Positions 7,073 to 17,744 are shown, counted from the first letter of the stretch. The stretch: DNA of 64,000 nucleotides from Phyllobacteriaceae bacterium (GCA_024742765.1 JANSXT010000007.1:103132-167131), one strand, 5' to 3'. Notes: generated by a model not told the origin, from the sequence alone. Made by a program: numbers and translations.

Positions 7073-8605
7073 TTATGCTGCGGCAGCCATCGCATCGCCC
7101 ATGATCCGGTAAGAGATCGCTTCGGCAATATGGATGCGGCCGACCGCGTCGCGCCCGTCGAGATCGGCGAGCGTCCGTGCCAGTTTCAAAATGCGGTGAT
7201 AGCCGCGTGCCGAAAAGCGCATCTTGTCGGCAGCGTCCGCGAGCAGTTGCAACGCACCGCCATCGGCCTTGGCGACCTCTTCGATCATCGCCGTCGGGCA
7301 GTGCGCATTGACGCCGACCGCCGCCATGCCGAGCGTGTCGTAACGCTTGGACTGCCGCGCCCTTGCCTCGGCAACACGCGCCGCAATGGTTGCGCTGGCC
7401 TCGCCCGGTTTGCGGCGGATCAGGTCGCCCGGCATGACTTGCGGCACTTCCACGCGCACATCGATCCGGTCCATCAGAGGGCCCGAAATGCGCGCCTGAT
7501 AATCGATCTGGCAACGCGGCCCGCGCGAACAGGCATGACCCGGCGTGCCGGCCATGCCGCAGCGGCAGGGGTTCATCGCCGCGACCAGTTGGATGCGGGC
7601 GGGATAGGAGACGCGGTGATTGGCGCGCGCGATCATGCAATTGCCGGTTTCAAGCGGCTGGCGCAGGCTGTCGAGCACCTGAGGCGCGAACTCGGGAAAC
7701 TCGTCGAGAAACAGAACACCATTGTGCGCCATCGACACTTCGCCCGGACGCGCCCGGAGCCCGCCGCCAACCATCGCGGCCATCGAGGCCGAGTGATGCG
7801 GCGCGCGGAACGGCCGCCGGTCGGTCAACTCGCCGCCGGCCAGTTCGCCGGCGATCGAGGCGATCATCGACACGTCGAGCAGTTCGCGCGCCGACAGCGG
7901 CGGCAGAATCGAGGGCAGGCGCTGCGCCAGCATGGATTTGCCCGAGCCGGGCGGGCCGACCATCAGGAGATTGTGACCGCCAGCCGCAGCAACCTCCAGC
8001 GCCCGCCGTGCGGTTTCCTGGCCTTTGATGTCGGCCATGTCGGGCAGGTCGGAAGCCGCTTCGCGCATTGCCGCCCGCGGCCGCGACAGGACCTGCGTGC
8101 CGCGAAAATGATTGGCAAGCCCGATCAGGCTGACCGGCGCAAGGATCGGCATGGTCGCATCCGCCCACGCCGCCTCGGCGCCGCAGGCCGCCGGACAGAT
8201 CAAGCCCTTTCCCGAGGCGTTGGCGGCGATCGCCGCCGGCAGCACGCCGGCGACCGGCGCAATCGTGCCGTCGAGTGACAACTCGCCCAAGACGGCAAAG
8301 CCGGCCAGCGCGTCGGAGGGAATGGCGCCGAGCGCCGCCATCAGCCCCAGCGCGATCGGCAGATCGAAATGGCTACCCTCCTTGGGCAGGTCGGCGGGCG
8401 CCAGATTGACCGTCACGCGCTTGGGCGGCATCGACAGGCCCGATGCATGCAGCGCCGACTGGACCCGCTCGCGGCTTTCGGCGACGGCCTTGTCCGGCAG
8501 GCCGACGATCTGCATCATCATCTTGCCGGGCGCTACCATCACCTGGACATCCACCGGCACCGCCTCGATGCCCTGGAAGGCGACCGTCGTCACACGTGCG
8601 ACCAT
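7073..8605 (-). CDS. comM: ComM/YifB family Mg-chelatase-like AAA+ ATPase
   Basis: A 510-residue protein with an N-terminal Lon-like substrate domain (residues 1-180) and an AAA+ core. Walker A GPPGSGKS is at 217-224, and the chelatase-type insert NHRVSYPARIQLVAAMNPCRCG with extra cysteines follows. The C-terminal Mg_chelatase domain ends with RGYHRILKLARTLADL. In other bacteria ComM is a branch-migration helicase acting on D-loops during natural transformation and recombination. An upstream in-frame ATG exists, but the ATG at 8605 has a well-spaced AGGGGA. A GAAC-N7-GAAC box about 110 bp upstream suggests LexA control, which is consistent with comM membership in alphaproteobacterial SOS regulons as I recall it. 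Confidence 0.9.
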   Translation of the reverse strand: MVARVTTVAFQGIEAVPVDVQVMVAPGKMMMQIVGLPDKAVAESRERVQSALHASGLSMPPKRVTVNLAPADLPKEGSHFDLPIALGLMAALGAIPSDALAGFAVLGELSLDGTIAPVAGVLPAAIAANASGKGLICPAACGAEAAWADATMPILAPVSLIGLANHFRGTQVLSRPRAAMREAASDLPDMADIKGQETARRALEVAAAGGHNLLMVGPPGSGKSMLAQRLPSILPPLSARELLDVSMIASIAGELAGGELTDRRPFRAPHHSASMAAMVGGGLRARPGEVSMAHNGVLFLDEFPEFAPQVLDSLRQPLETGNCMIARANHRVSYPARIQLVAAMNPCRCGMAGTPGHACSRGPRCQIDYQARISGPLMDRIDVRVEVPQVMPGDLIRRKPGEASATIAARVAEARARQSKRYDTLGMAAVGVNAHCPTAMIEEVAKADGGALQLLADAADKMRFSARGYHRILKLARTLADLDGRDAVGRIHIAEAISYRIMGDAMAAAA

Positions 8606-8709
8606 GTCCGTGTCCCCTGTGCGCGAAGAGCAAGTTGCTGCGCCGGGCCATCCGCCGTGCACAACCTGAACCCTTCAAACAGTCAAGCACAGGTTGTGAA
8701 ACAAGGCAA

Positions 8710-8724
8710 GAACATTTTAGGAAC
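8710..8724 (-). promoter_or_regulatory. Alphaproteobacterial LexA (SOS) box
   Basis: GAAC at 8710-8713 and GAAC at 8721-8724 are separated by exactly seven bases. Read on the comM strand this is GTTC-N7-GTTC, the direct-repeat LexA site of alphaproteobacteria, with an A/T-rich centre (CTAAAAT). It lies in the 182-bp gap between gshB and comM, both on the minus strand, so comM is the only gene it can serve. Confidence 0.7.
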
Positions 8725-8787
8725 AAACACGCGCAAAGGCTGTATTGCGGTTGTATGAGGTTGTCGGCTGGAACAAACCGTCGCCGG

Positions 8788-9726
8788 TCAGCGCTTTTCT
8801 TCGACCGCATCCCAGAACAGGGCCGCGATATCGGCACCGCCGAACTTGGCGACTTCGCGCACGCCCGTCGGCGATGTCACATTGATCTCGGTCATCAGGC
8901 CGCCGATGACATCGATGCCGACTAGGATGAAACCCCGTTCGCGCAGCGCCGGCCCGATCGCCGCGCAGATCTCGCGCTCGCGCGCGGTCATCTCTGTTGC
9001 CAGCGCCTTACCGCCCACATGCATGTTCGAGCGCGTATCGCTCTCATGCGGCACCCGGTTGATGGCGCCCACCGGCTCGCCGTCGATCAGGATGATCCGC
9101 TTGTCGCCGGCGCGTACGTCCGCCAGATAGCGCTGCGCGATGATCGGCTCGTTGGTGAGCTGGCCGAACATTTCCATCAGCGATGTCAGATTGCGGTCGC
9201 CGTCGCGCAGATGAAAGACGCCTGCACCGCCATTGCCGTAAAGCGGCTTGACGATGATGTCGCCGAATTCGCGCCGGAAGTCGGCGATGGCGTCGGCATC
9301 CTTGGTGATCAGCGTTTCGGGCATGAAGTCGGAAAACTCCATGACAAAGATCTTCTCGGGCGAGTTGCGCACCCAGGCCGGATCGTTGACGACCAGCGTT
9401 TCCGGATGGATGCGTTCGAGAATGTGCGTCGTCGTGATGTAGTTCATGTCGAACGGCGGGTCCTGCCGCAGCAAAACGACATCCATCTGCGACAGGTCGG
9501 TGCGCTCGGCAGGACCGAGCGTGAAATGATCGCCCTTGACGTCGCGCACCGTTAGCGGTTCGAGCAAGGCGCTGGCCGTTCCGTCCCGCAGGGCCAGCCG
9601 GTCGGGCGTATAGTGGAACAGCGCATGGCCGCGCGCCTGCGCCTCAAGACACAGCGCGAACGTCGTGTCGCCTTCGATCGCGACTGTGGAGATATGGTCC
9701 ATCTGGACCGCGATCTTGAGAGTCAT
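8788..9726 (-). CDS. gshB: Glutathione synthetase
   Basis: A 312-residue ATP-grasp enzyme that adds glycine to gamma-glutamylcysteine in the cytosol. It shows the bacterial GshB pattern: N-terminal [30 protein letters not shown], then [15 protein letters not shown], the ATP-grasp loop [11 protein letters not shown], and C-terminal [22 protein letters not shown] with the metal-binding Asn. Length matches the family. Upstream lies yraN on the same strand, in the usual rhizobial order rsmI-yraN-gshB. The product glutathione could serve the 1-Cys peroxiredoxin at the left of the window. Confidence 0.96.
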   Translation of the reverse strand: MTLKIAVQMDHISTVAIEGDTTFALCLEAQARGHALFHYTPDRLALRDGTASALLEPLTVRDVKGDHFTLGPAERTDLSQMDVVLLRQDPPFDMNYITTTHILERIHPETLVVNDPAWVRNSPEKIFVMEFSDFMPETLITKDADAIADFRREFGDIIVKPLYGNGGAGVFHLRDGDRNLTSLMEMFGQLTNEPIIAQRYLADVRAGDKRIILIDGEPVGAINRVPHESDTRSNMHVGGKALATEMTAREREICAAIGPALRERGFILVGIDVIGGLMTEINVTSPTGVREVAKFGGADIAALFWDAVEEKR

Positions 9727-9786
9727 GGCCGATCCCTTCCGAAACTGGCCTTAAGTGGCCGGTGCGGAGGCGAAAATCAATCGGCT

Positions 9787-10158
9787 TCAGGCCGAGAAGA
9801 TGGCCGGCACGTGAACCGGCCAGCGCCCCGGAAGTATGGCGACCAGATCGAACCGGACCGAAAGCCGCCCATGGTCGGGCTGCCGCGCCAGCCAGTGATC
9901 GGCGGCGGCGATGATGCGCCGGCGCCCTTGCAGCGTGACGGCATCCATCGCCTCGGCCAGTGACGGCCTTGCCTTGACCTCGACTATCGCCACCAGATCG
10001 CCGCGACGGGCGATCAGGTCGATCTCACCAGCGCGGCATGTGTAGCGCCGTGCGACGACGCGGAAACCTTTGAGGCGCATCAGCCATGCCGCCCGCGTCT
10101 CGCCGGCGTGGCCGCGCCGTTCGGCCTTTCGTCTTTTGGCGGCGCCGGGCTCAGCCAT
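9787..10158 (-). CDS. yraN: YraN family (UPF0102) putative endonuclease
   Basis: A 123-residue protein with the restriction-endonuclease-like core of UPF0102. The sequence [25 protein letters not shown] contains the acidic and lysine residues expected of a PD-(D/E)XK fold. Its substrate is not established; relatives sit next to rsmI in many proteobacteria. The start at 10158 overlaps the end of rsmI by 8 nt. An in-frame upstream ATG at 10188 would extend it by ten residues inside rsmI and lacks support. The gene is co-transcribed with rsmI and probably gshB. Confidence 0.88.
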   Translation of the reverse strand: MAEPGAAKRRKAERRGHAGETRAAWLMRLKGFRVVARRYTCRAGEIDLIARRGDLVAIVEVKARPSLAEAMDAVTLQGRRRIIAAADHWLARQPDHGRLSVRFDLVAILPGRWPVHVPAIFSA

Positions 10159-11041
10159 CGCGGTCTTTCCGGGCGAGGATCCGGGCATAGAGGTCGGCGC
10201 GCGCCAGGCCTGTCATCTGTGCGGCTTCCCGCGCTGCCTTTCCGGCCGGCATGTGCGACAGAAGGTCCGTCAGCAACGCGTCGACGTCGGCCGATGTGGC
10301 TTGGCCACCGCCCACTTCCGCCGGAGCGATCAGCAGGACGATCTCGCCCTTAATTGTTTCGTTTGCGAACCGACTTGATAATTCCTCAGCCGTCCCGGTC
10401 GTTACGGTTTCGAACCGCTTTGTCAGCTCGCGCGCAACGCACACGGTCCGGTCCGCGCCCATCGCTTTTTCGATGGCCTTCAGGCTTTGCGCCAGCCGAT
10501 GCGGCGATTCGAAGGCGATCAGCGTTGTCGGCTCCGCCCGAAGTGCGGTCAGCCGGTCGCAGCGCGCCTTGTCTTTTGCCGGCAAAAAGCCGATAAAGCG
10601 GAAATCGTCAGTCGGCAGGCTAGACGCCGCCAACGCCGCAAGAACCGCCGAAGGGCCGGGGATCGGCACAATGGCATGACCCGCTTGCCTAGCCTCCAAA
10701 CCGAGCCTGTAGCCGGGGTCGGAGATCAGCGGTGTACCCGCATCGGACACGAGCGCGACCGACCGGCCGTCGGCCAGTGCCGCCAAAAGCCGTGGCCCGG
10801 CTTCACGGGCATTGTGTTCGTGATAGGCGATCGGTTTGGCAGCGATGCCGTAGCGGTCGAGCAGGCGCCGTGTGATGCGCGTGTCCTCGCAGGCCAACAC
10901 ATCGCAGGCGGCCAGCGTCTCCAGTGCGCGGATGGTGATGTCGCGCAGATTGCCGATTGGCGTCGCGACCAGATAGAGCGCCGGCTCCAGCGGCGGTGCC
11001 GTGATTTGGTGTCCGGCAATGGTGTATGTCGGTTCGGCCAT
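10151..11041 (-). CDS. rsmI: 16S rRNA (cytidine(1402)-2'-O)-methyltransferase
   Basis: A 296-residue SAM-dependent tetrapyrrole-methylase-fold enzyme that methylates the 2'-OH of C1402 in the 30S decoding centre. Signatures include [31 protein letters not shown], the [12 protein letters not shown] loop that binds SAM, and IPGPSA followed by FIGFLPA. The ATG at 11041 follows the hemW stop after a single base (TGAGATG), so the two are translationally coupled. A longer in-frame extension upstream lies wholly inside hemW and was not used. Confidence 0.95.
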   Translation of the reverse strand: MAEPTYTIAGHQITAPPLEPALYLVATPIGNLRDITIRALETLAACDVLACEDTRITRRLLDRYGIAAKPIAYHEHNAREAGPRLLAALADGRSVALVSDAGTPLISDPGYRLGLEARQAGHAIVPIPGPSAVLAALAASSLPTDDFRFIGFLPAKDKARCDRLTALRAEPTTLIAFESPHRLAQSLKAIEKAMGADRTVCVARELTKRFETVTTGTAEELSSRFANETIKGEIVLLIAPAEVGGGQATSADVDALLTDLLSHMPAGKAAREAAQMTGLARADLYARILARKDRDG

Positions 11042-11042
11042 C

Positions 11043-12251
11043 TCAATGCGCCAATTCGGCAATGACCGAATCAAGCACGAACCGCCCGCGTTCCGTCGCG
11101 CGAATGCGCGCATTGCCGACGCGTTCGACCATGCCCAGATCGATCATGGCCTGCAGTCCTTGCGCATCAATGGCCTGTCCGCCAAGCGCTTCGTGCCGCG
11201 CCAGATCGAGGCCCTCGGTCAACCGCAGGCTCATCATCAGCATCTCGTTCGCTTGCGCCATGGGGTCCAGCTCTTCTGTCTCGACGATGCCATGTCCGTC
11301 TTGTTGCGTGCGGTGCAGCCAGGTCTCCGGATGCCGTTCGGTGATGGTCACATGCTTGGCAGCATCGTCCGCGAGCGCAAACCGCCCATGCGCGCCCGGG
11401 CCGATCCCGACATAGTCGCCATAGCGCCAATAGGTCAGATTGTGCCGCGATTGCGCGCCCGGCGCGGCATGATTGGAAATTTCATACGCCGGCAAACCAT
11501 GATCAGCCGTGATTGCCTGCGTCATGGCATAAAGATCGCTGGCCAAGTCACCATCCGGCATGGCAAAGCGCCCGGCCTCATACAATGCCTTGAACGGCGT
11601 ACCATCCTCGATCGTGAGCTGGTAGAGCGACAAATGGTCGGCCGCGAGCGATATCGCCGCGCGCAGTTCCGTCGACCAGCTTTCGAGCGTTTGGCCGGGC
11701 CGGGCATAGATCAGGTCGAACGAAAGGCGCGGGAATGTCCGTCGCGCCAGTTCGATCGCCGCGCGCGCTTCACGGGCATCGTGCAGCCGTCCCAGAAACT
11801 TCAAATCGCCGTCGTTCAGCGCCTGAACACCAAGCGATAGCCGGTTGACGCCGGCAGCCCTGTAGCCAGCAAACCGTTCGGCGTCTGCCGATTGCGGATT
11901 GGCTTCCATCGTCACTTCGATGCTGGCCGGAACGGTCCATTGCGCAGCCACCGTCTCGAGCAGCCTGCCGACCGTGCCCGGTTCCATCAGCGACGGTGTT
12001 CCGCCGCCGATAAAGATCGAGGTCACGGTCCGGGCGCCGGTGAGTGACCGCATATACGCCATCTCCCGCACAAAGGCGTCGGCATAGGCCGACTGGTCGA
12101 CCGGCGCATGGCGGACATGGGAGTTGAAGTCGCAATAGGGGCATTTGGCCGCGCAGAACGGCCAATGCAGATAGACACCGAAGCCCGGCGATCCGTCATC
12201 GCCATTGAGCGGCGCCGGTGCGTGTTGGTCAGGTAACGCCCAGACAGTCAT
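11043..12251 (-). CDS. hemW: HemW-type radical SAM heme chaperone
   Basis: A 402-residue radical SAM protein. The cluster motif [11 protein letters not shown] has CX3CX2C spacing, GGGTPS binds SAM, and [22 protein letters not shown] is the HemW signature that separates it from oxygen-independent coproporphyrinogen oxidase HemN. HemW binds heme and delivers it to membrane cytochromes; it is often misannotated as HemN. The CX3CX2C motif follows a short N-terminal tail, as expected. The chosen ATG overlaps the end of rdgB by 23 nt. The gene belongs to the rph-rdgB-hemW-rsmI-yraN run. Confidence 0.93.
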   Translation of the reverse strand: MTVWALPDQHAPAPLNGDDGSPGFGVYLHWPFCAAKCPYCDFNSHVRHAPVDQSAYADAFVREMAYMRSLTGARTVTSIFIGGGTPSLMEPGTVGRLLETVAAQWTVPASIEVTMEANPQSADAERFAGYRAAGVNRLSLGVQALNDGDLKFLGRLHDAREARAAIELARRTFPRLSFDLIYARPGQTLESWSTELRAAISLAADHLSLYQLTIEDGTPFKALYEAGRFAMPDGDLASDLYAMTQAITADHGLPAYEISNHAAPGAQSRHNLTYWRYGDYVGIGPGAHGRFALADDAAKHVTITERHPETWLHRTQQDGHGIVETEELDPMAQANEMLMMSLRLTEGLDLARHEALGGQAIDAQGLQAMIDLGMVERVGNARIRATERGRFVLDSVIAELAH

Positions 12252-12879
12252 GGGCAAACAGTTTGAACGCGCGGGCACGATGCGACAAGGCGTCGGCATC
12301 GCCCGGTTTCCAGCCATGCTTTTCCTCGGCGGTCATCTCGCCGAAGGTGCGGCTGTGTCCGTCGGGCACGAACACCGGATCATAGCCGAAGCCGAGATCG
12401 CCGCGCGGTGGCCAGATGAGATGGCCGGGGGCCTCGCCGCGGAAGAAATCGTAATGCCCGTCCGGAAACGCCAGACACAGGGTCGCGACAAAGGCAGCGC
12501 GCCGCTGCGCGGGCGTGGTCGCGCCCTGTTCCTGCAGTTTTTCCTCGACCGTGCGCATCGCCATCATGAAGTCGCGGTCGCCATTGCCGGTTTCGGCCCA
12601 GTCGGCCGTGTAGACGCCCGGCGCGCCATCGAGCGCTTCCACGCAGATGCCGCTGTCGTCGGCCAGCGCCGGCAGCCCGGTCGCCTCCATCGCAGACATC
12701 GCCTTGGTGCGGGCATTGTCCTCGAAGGTCGTGCCGGTTTCCTCGGGTTCGTTCAGCCCCAGTTCGCCGGCGGAGACCACATCGAAGCCGAACGGACCGA
12801 TCAGGCCGCGTATCTCGCGCAGCTTGCCATCATTGTGGGTGGCCAGCACCAGCCGTCCCGGTTCCAGCCGTCGCGCCAT
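12229..12879 (-). CDS. rdgB: RdgB/HAM1 XTP/dITP pyrophosphatase
   Basis: A 216-residue nucleotide-sanitising enzyme that hydrolyses dITP, XTP and dUTP-like non-canonical purine triphosphates to monophosphates. It carries the N-terminal [12 protein letters not shown] substrate loop, the [23 protein letters not shown] core, and GFGYDPVF with [11 protein letters not shown] near the end, the canonical HAM1 set. The start follows the rph stop by 2 bp. A longer in-frame extension into rph is a shadow of that gene. The order rph-rdgB-hemW is conserved in alphaproteobacteria. Confidence 0.95.
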   Translation of the reverse strand: MARRLEPGRLVLATHNDGKLREIRGLIGPFGFDVVSAGELGLNEPEETGTTFEDNARTKAMSAMEATGLPALADDSGICVEALDGAPGVYTADWAETGNGDRDFMMAMRTVEEKLQEQGATTPAQRRAAFVATLCLAFPDGHYDFFRGEAPGHLIWPPRGDLGFGYDPVFVPDGHSRTFGEMTAEEKHGWKPGDADALSHRARAFKLFAHDCLGVT

Positions 12880-12881
12880 GG

Positions 12882-13604
12882 TCAGCTTCCGATGGCCTGT
12901 TTCTGCATTGCGACCAGATCGGACACCGCATTCTCGGCAAGGCCGAACAGCGCGTTGAACTCGTCGCGGCTGAACGGCGCGCCTTCCGCCGTGCCCTGCA
13001 CCTCGACGATGCCGCCCGAGCCGGTCATGACGAAATTGGCATCGGTCTCCGCATTGCTGTCTTCGACATAGTCGAGATCGGTCACCGGCGTGCCCTGATA
13101 GATGCCGCAGGAAACGGCTGCGACATGGTCTTTCAAAACCCGCGTCTTGGAGGCCATCTGCCGCGAATGCATCCAGTCGAGACAATCGTGCAGCGCGATC
13201 CAGCCGCCGGTGATCGCTGCGGTGCGTGTGCCGCCATCGGCCTGGATAACATCGCAGTCGACCGTGATCTGCCGCTCGCCCAGCGCTTCCAGATCGACGA
13301 TCGCCCGCATGGACCGGCCGATCAGGCGCTGGATTTCCAGCGTCCGGCCGCCCTGCTTGCCCGATGATGCCTCGCGCCGCATCCGGTCGCCGGTGGCGCG
13401 CGGCAGCATTCCATATTCCGCCGTCACCCAGCCACGGCCGGAATTGCGCAGCCATGGCGGCACGCGCTCTTCAAGGCTTGCCGTGCACAGAACATGCGTG
13501 TCGCCGAACTTGACCAGGCACGAGCCCTCGGCATGCTTGGAGACGCCGCGCTCGAACGAGACGGCGCGCATTTGGTCGGGCATACGCCCCGATGGCCGGT
13601 TCAT
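12882..13604 (-). CDS. rph: Ribonuclease PH
   Basis: A 240-residue phosphorolytic 3'-to-5' exoribonuclease that trims tRNA precursors. Diagnostic segments are [61 protein letters not shown] and [18 protein letters not shown], with [18 protein letters not shown] near the C-terminus. The ATG at 13604 is preceded by AAGGAA; the frame remains open further upstream without support. It is divergent from hrcA across 133 bp, a common arrangement in this group, and leads the rph-rdgB-hemW-rsmI-yraN operon. Confidence 0.96.
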   Translation of the reverse strand: MNRPSGRMPDQMRAVSFERGVSKHAEGSCLVKFGDTHVLCTASLEERVPPWLRNSGRGWVTAEYGMLPRATGDRMRREASSGKQGGRTLEIQRLIGRSMRAIVDLEALGERQITVDCDVIQADGGTRTAAITGGWIALHDCLDWMHSRQMASKTRVLKDHVAAVSCGIYQGTPVTDLDYVEDSNAETDANFVMTGSGGIVEVQGTAEGAPFSRDEFNALFGLAENAVSDLVAMQKQAIGS

Positions 13605-13737
13605 GGAATTTCCTTCGGATTTCGAATTCGCGCCGTGTCTAGACGGTTTGTGCGCACGATGGAACCGCGCGCGCCGCCCCTTTTCCAAAATCCGCCGCTG
13701 GCATATATCTGGGTGCGACAGGGATTGCGACGCATCG

Positions 13738-14820
13738 ATGCAGCACATCACCCCGACAGCCACGGAGCTCGACGAAAGGCTCGATGAGCGATCGCGCGAC
13801 ATCTTCCGGCGCATCGTCGAAAGCTATCTGGTCGAGGGCGAGCCGGTCGGCTCTCGCAACTTGTCCAAAATGCTGCCCACATCGCTGTCGCCGGCCTCGG
13901 TGCGCAATGTGATGAGCGATCTCGAGGCGCTTGGCCTGATCTATGCGCCGCACGTCTCCGCAGGCCGGCTGCCGACCGAGCAGGGCCTGCGCTTTTTCGT
14001 CGATGCCTTCATGGATGCCGGCGCGGTCAGCGACGAGGAGCGGGCGCTGATCGACCATCAGCTCGGCACCGGCGAAGGCCATCCGCACACCGAACAATTG
14101 CTCACCGAGGCGAGCCAAATGCTGAGCCGCGTGTCGAGCGGCGCGGGGCTCGTGCTGGCGGCCAAACGCGACGGTGCGATGAAACATATCGAGTTCGTGC
14201 GCCTTGAAGACACCAAGGCCCTCGCCGTCCTGGTCTGGGAATCGGGCGAGGTGGAAAACCGCGTCATCGACCTGCCCGCCGGCATGACCGCCTCGCAACT
14301 GGCCGAGGCCGCCAACTTCCTCAACCACCATGCACGCGGCCAGACGCTGGCTGACGTGCGCAGCACGATCAACGCGATGCGCGGCGAGATCCGTGCCGAA
14401 CTCGATGCGCTCAGCGCGAGCCTGGTCGAGCGCGGCCTGGCGGTCTGGTCGGGCGCCAATGACGGTCAGCCCCGTCAGTTGATCGTGCGCGGCCGCGCCA
14501 ATCTGCTGGAAAATCTCACCGATGCCGAGGAGATCGAGCGCACCAAGATGCTGCTCGACGATCTCGAGCGCAAGGATGAGATCATCAATGTGCTCGACAT
14601 GGCCGAGGAAGGCTCGGGCGTGCGCATCTTCATCGGCTCGGAGAACCGTTTGTTCTCGCTGTCCGGCTCGTCGCTGGTCGTTGCGCCCTACCGCGACACC
14701 AACCGGCGGGTGATCGGCGCGCTTGGGGTGCTTGGGCCGACACGGCTCAACTACGCCAAGATCGTGCCGATGGTCGATTACACCGCGCAACTGATCTCGC
14801 GGATGATCGAACGCGAATAG
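13738..14820 (+). CDS. hrcA: Heat-inducible transcription repressor HrcA
   Basis: A 360-residue repressor of groESL-type chaperone operons. It has an N-terminal winged helix ([23 protein letters not shown], then [33 protein letters not shown]) and a C-terminal GAF-like dimerisation domain containing GLAVWSG and [10 protein letters not shown]. HrcA binds CIRCE elements and is kept active by GroEL. No CIRCE inverted repeat occurs upstream, so its own control is not visible here. The chosen ATG has only a distant AGGGAT. The gene is followed by grpE after 84 bp. Confidence 0.95.
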   Translation: MQHITPTATELDERLDERSRDIFRRIVESYLVEGEPVGSRNLSKMLPTSLSPASVRNVMSDLEALGLIYAPHVSAGRLPTEQGLRFFVDAFMDAGAVSDEERALIDHQLGTGEGHPHTEQLLTEASQMLSRVSSGAGLVLAAKRDGAMKHIEFVRLEDTKALAVLVWESGEVENRVIDLPAGMTASQLAEAANFLNHHARGQTLADVRSTINAMRGEIRAELDALSASLVERGLAVWSGANDGQPRQLIVRGRANLLENLTDAEEIERTKMLLDDLERKDEIINVLDMAEEGSGVRIFIGSENRLFSLSGSSLVVAPYRDTNRRVIGALGVLGPTRLNYAKIVPMVDYTAQLISRMIERE

Positions 14821-14904
14821 CACGGCCCCGCCGGGCTTGATTTTTCGCCGCGCACACTCGATATCGCGCCCAGTTTCGAAATCCCAACCGAATGGACATG
14901 ACGC

Positions 14905-15681
14905 ATGGCTGACAATGATCGAAAGCCGGACGCCGCCGGTGCCGACATCAATCCCGGCAGCCGGGAAAGTCTGCGCAAGGCTGCCGATGAACTGCTGAAG
15001 GCCGACCGCGCCGCGCGCCGCCGCGCGGCAGCCGAGGATGCCGACGCCTATGCGGCGTTTGAAGACCAAAATGATGCCGATCAGGACGAGGGCGCGGTTT
15101 TCGGCGACATGGATACCGACAGCGCCGCTGCCGGATCGATCATCGCCGAGGAAATCGAGGCGATCCAGGCTGAAAACACCGACATGAAGGACCGGCTGCT
15201 GCGGCTTGCCGCGGACATGGAGAATTTGCGCCGCCGCACCCAGCGCGAAGTGGGCGATGCCAAGAGTTACGCGATCGCCAATTTTGCCCGCGACATGCTG
15301 GGCGTGACCGACAATCTGCGCCGGGCGATTGAGGCCGTCACGGCCGAACAGCGCGAGGGCGCCGATGACGTGCTCAAGAACCTGCTCGAAGGTGTCGAAC
15401 TGACCGAAAAGTCGATGCTGTCGACCATGGAGCGCCACGGCGTCAAACAGCTTGCGCCGGAAGGCGAGCGCTTCGATCCCAATTTCCATCAGGCGATGTT
15501 CGAGGTGCCCAATCCCGAAGTGCCCAACAACACGGTCGTGCAGGTCGTCCAGGCAGGTTATTCGATCGGCGAACGCGTCCTGCGGCCGGCCATGGTGGGC
15601 GTTGCCAAGGGCGGCCCCAAGCAGGCTGCGACCGACGCCGAACCCGGCCCGCCCAACGCCGAGGCCGAAAAGGACGCCTGA
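14905..15681 (+). CDS. grpE: Nucleotide exchange factor GrpE
   Basis: A 258-residue DnaK nucleotide-exchange factor. The N-terminal 70 residues are acidic and low in complexity, followed by a long coiled coil ([32 protein letters not shown]). The C-terminal beta domain carries [31 protein letters not shown] and RPAMVGVAK, the DnaK contact region. The protein is longer than the roughly 200-residue family norm because of the N-terminal extension. hrcA-grpE is a classic alphaproteobacterial pair; dnaK is not in the window. Confidence 0.95.
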   Translation: MADNDRKPDAAGADINPGSRESLRKAADELLKADRAARRRAAAEDADAYAAFEDQNDADQDEGAVFGDMDTDSAAAGSIIAEEIEAIQAENTDMKDRLLRLAADMENLRRRTQREVGDAKSYAIANFARDMLGVTDNLRRAIEAVTAEQREGADDVLKNLLEGVELTEKSMLSTMERHGVKQLAPEGERFDPNFHQAMFEVPNPEVPNNTVVQVVQAGYSIGERVLRPAMVGVAKGGPKQAATDAEPGPPNAEAEKDA

Positions 15682-15693
15682 TCCCGGGCGGCT

Positions 15694-16710
15694 CTATGCG
15701 CCGGCGCTGACGAACAGGTCTATCGCCGCCACGGCTGCCTGCTGGTGAATGGCGCGGCGATCAACGCCCGGCGGATCGATACAGATCGATGGCTCGGCCG
15801 CCTTTCCCGTGTCCGTTGCCTCCTGAAGAAAGACATAGTGCCCGACAGGTTCGTCGAGCCTGGTGACGGCGAATGTCGGGTTTTGCTTTCCGAGCCAATG
15901 CGTGCACGCATCGAACGGTGCTTCGGTGTCTGCCGCCCCCGTCATCAGCGCGACGGGAATTTCGATCGACGCGACGCTGCGCGGCACAAAGCCCCGGACG
16001 GTCGGCGCGGGCGCATAGGCCATCACGGCCTTGATCCGGGGATCGCGCCAGGATTGCCGGTGTCGTGCGACGGACCGGCGGAAAGCTTCGCTGGTCTTTT
16101 CCAGCGCCGCGGCCTGTTCGACCAGATCGGGAAACTCGCGCGGTCCGCCCATCCCCGGCGCTTCGGACCGCCGCCATCGCTCGAACAGATCGAGATCGGT
16201 CAGAGCGCCCGCAAGCGACAGGACCGTGTACCCGCCAAGTGAAAACCCCGCCGCGAATATGCGGTCCGGATCGATCCGGCCGGCGAACGGGCCGTCAAGC
16301 GACATCTGATCGAGCAGGACGGAAAGGTCTCCTGCGCGCTCCCACCAGCACGCAAAGCCCTCGGCCAGATAGGGCTCGATCGCCGTATTGCCGTGATGCG
16401 ACACTCCCAACGCCATGAAGCCGTGTTCGGCAAGACGCCGCCCCAGCCAGCCCATGCCGTCCGCCGATCCGCCCGTCCCGTGCGAGAGCAGGACAGTCGG
16501 CCATAGGGCGCGATCGTCGCTGAGGCGCGCGTTCGGCGCAACCGGTCCGGACTTGAACCAGGCATCGTCAACGCCGTCGCTCAGTTCGACCGTGTCTTGC
16601 CTATCCGCCGGATACCATGCCGACCAAAACAGCGGTCGAGGGGCGTTCGAGCGCCATGCAGGACGGTCCGGATCGAGACAAAGGCCCGTGGTGTAACCGG
16701 CGGTGAACAT
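15694..16710 (-). CDS. Alpha/beta hydrolase, dienelactone hydrolase/PAF-acetylhydrolase-like
   Basis: A 338-residue hydrolase with PTVLLSHGTGGSADGMGWLGRRLAEHGF (oxyanion region) and the nucleophile elbow GFSLGGY. A late Asp is found in TGAADTEAPFDA and a C-terminal His in VGHYVFLQEA. These fit the serine hydrolase triad of the predicted dienelactone hydrolase group (COG4188-like). No signal peptide is evident. It ends 12 bp from grpE (convergent) and lies downstream of the adenosine kinase gene on the same strand. The natural substrate is unknown. Confidence 0.78.
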   Translation of the reverse strand: MFTAGYTTGLCLDPDRPAWRSNAPRPLFWSAWYPADRQDTVELSDGVDDAWFKSGPVAPNARLSDDRALWPTVLLSHGTGGSADGMGWLGRRLAEHGFMALGVSHHGNTAIEPYLAEGFACWWERAGDLSVLLDQMSLDGPFAGRIDPDRIFAAGFSLGGYTVLSLAGALTDLDLFERWRRSEAPGMGGPREFPDLVEQAAALEKTSEAFRRSVARHRQSWRDPRIKAVMAYAPAPTVRGFVPRSVASIEIPVALMTGAADTEAPFDACTHWLGKQNPTFAVTRLDEPVGHYVFLQEATDTGKAAEPSICIDPPGVDRRAIHQQAAVAAIDLFVSAGA

Positions 16711-16742
16711 CGGCTGATCCGATCACGGCCAACCGTGAAAAA

Positions 16743-17744
16743 TCAACCCCGGATCAGGCCCGCGTCGATCGCCGCCTGGCGCAGGGAGACCTGCGGGCGC
16801 GGGCCGATCTGCTGGATGACGATGCCCGCGGCCAGCGAGCCAAGCCGGCCGCAATTCCCCATATCCATGCCGGCCGTGTAGCCATAAAGGAAACCCGCCG
16901 CATAAAGATCGCCGGCGCCCGTCGTGTCGACCAGCTTGTCCACCGGGTCGGCTTCGATCCGCGTGTGCGCGCCGCCGCCATTGATGATCATCGATCCTTT
17001 TTCGGAGCGCGTGACGATGGCGATCTTGCAGTCCTTTGCCAATGCTTCGCGCGCCGTTTCCAGATCGGCCGTCTGGTAGAGCGACTTTGCCTCGTCCTCA
17101 TTGGCGAAGACAATGTCGACCGTGCCCGAACGCATCAGATCGAGAAACTCGTCGCGATAACGGTCGACGCAGAACGGGTCCGACAGGCTCATCGCCACCT
17201 CATTGCCGTGGGCATGGGCGATCTTGGCCGTGTCGCGGATCGCCGTCTTGGCGCGCGGCGGGTCCCACAGATAACCCTCGAAATAGGTGACCTTGGACCC
17301 GGCGGCCTTGTCCTCTTCCACATCCTCCGGCCCCAGTTCGACGCAGGCGCCAAGATAGGTGTTCATCGACCGCTCGCCGTCTGGCGTGACGAAGATCATC
17401 GAGCGTGCGGTCGGCGGCGTGCCGGTCAACTCCGGCGTGTCGAACGCAACGCCCTGCGCGCGAATGTCGTGGCGATAGATGCGGCCAAGACCGTCATCGG
17501 CGACCTTTCCGAAAAAAGCAGCCGACCCGCCCAGGCTGGCGACGCCTGCAGCTGTGTTGCCCGCACTGCCGCCCGAGGTTTCGACGGCCGGTCCCATCCG
17601 CTCGTAGAGCAGTTCGGCGCGCTCCATGTCGATCAGGTTCATCGCACCGCGGATGATGCCGTTCTCGCGCAGGAAATCATCCTCGGCCCGTGCGATGATA
17701 TCCACGATCGCATTGCCGATGCACAGCACGTCATAGTGACTCAT
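16743..17744 (-). CDS. Adenosine kinase (PfkB family)
   Basis: A 333-residue ribokinase-fold sugar kinase. It begins YDVLCIGNAIVDIIA, has the substrate-binding GGSAGNTAAGVASLGG and VADDGLG segments, and ends with the PfkB catalytic motif DTTGAGDLYAAGFLYG that carries the base Asp. Rhizobial proteins of this length and pattern are generally called adenosine kinase: they phosphorylate adenosine to AMP, salvaging the product of S-adenosylhomocysteine hydrolysis. Another nucleoside or sugar substrate is possible. It is divergent from the EI24-like membrane protein gene. Confidence 0.85.
   Translation of the reverse strand: MSHYDVLCIGNAIVDIIARAEDDFLRENGIIRGAMNLIDMERAELLYERMGPAVETSGGSAGNTAAGVASLGGSAAFFGKVADDGLGRIYRHDIRAQGVAFDTPELTGTPPTARSMIFVTPDGERSMNTYLGACVELGPEDVEEDKAAGSKVTYFEGYLWDPPRAKTAIRDTAKIAHAHGNEVAMSLSDPFCVDRYRDEFLDLMRSGTVDIVFANEDEAKSLYQTADLETAREALAKDCKIAIVTRSEKGSMIINGGGAHTRIEADPVDKLVDTTGAGDLYAAGFLYGYTAGMDMGNCGRLGSLAAGIVIQQIGPRPQVSLRQAAIDAGLIRG

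Noticed and set aside
12880..13455. Extended N-terminus of rdgB inside rph
   Set aside because: The extension reads through rph in a shadow frame; family length and the THNDGK motif place the start at 12879.
13605..13737. CIRCE element in the rph-hrcA gap
   Set aside because: No 9-bp inverted repeat of the TTAGCACTC type is present.
13639..15489. 616-codon open frame on the minus strand opposite hrcA-grpE
   Set aside because: Spans two well-supported plus-strand genes and has no recognisable domain.
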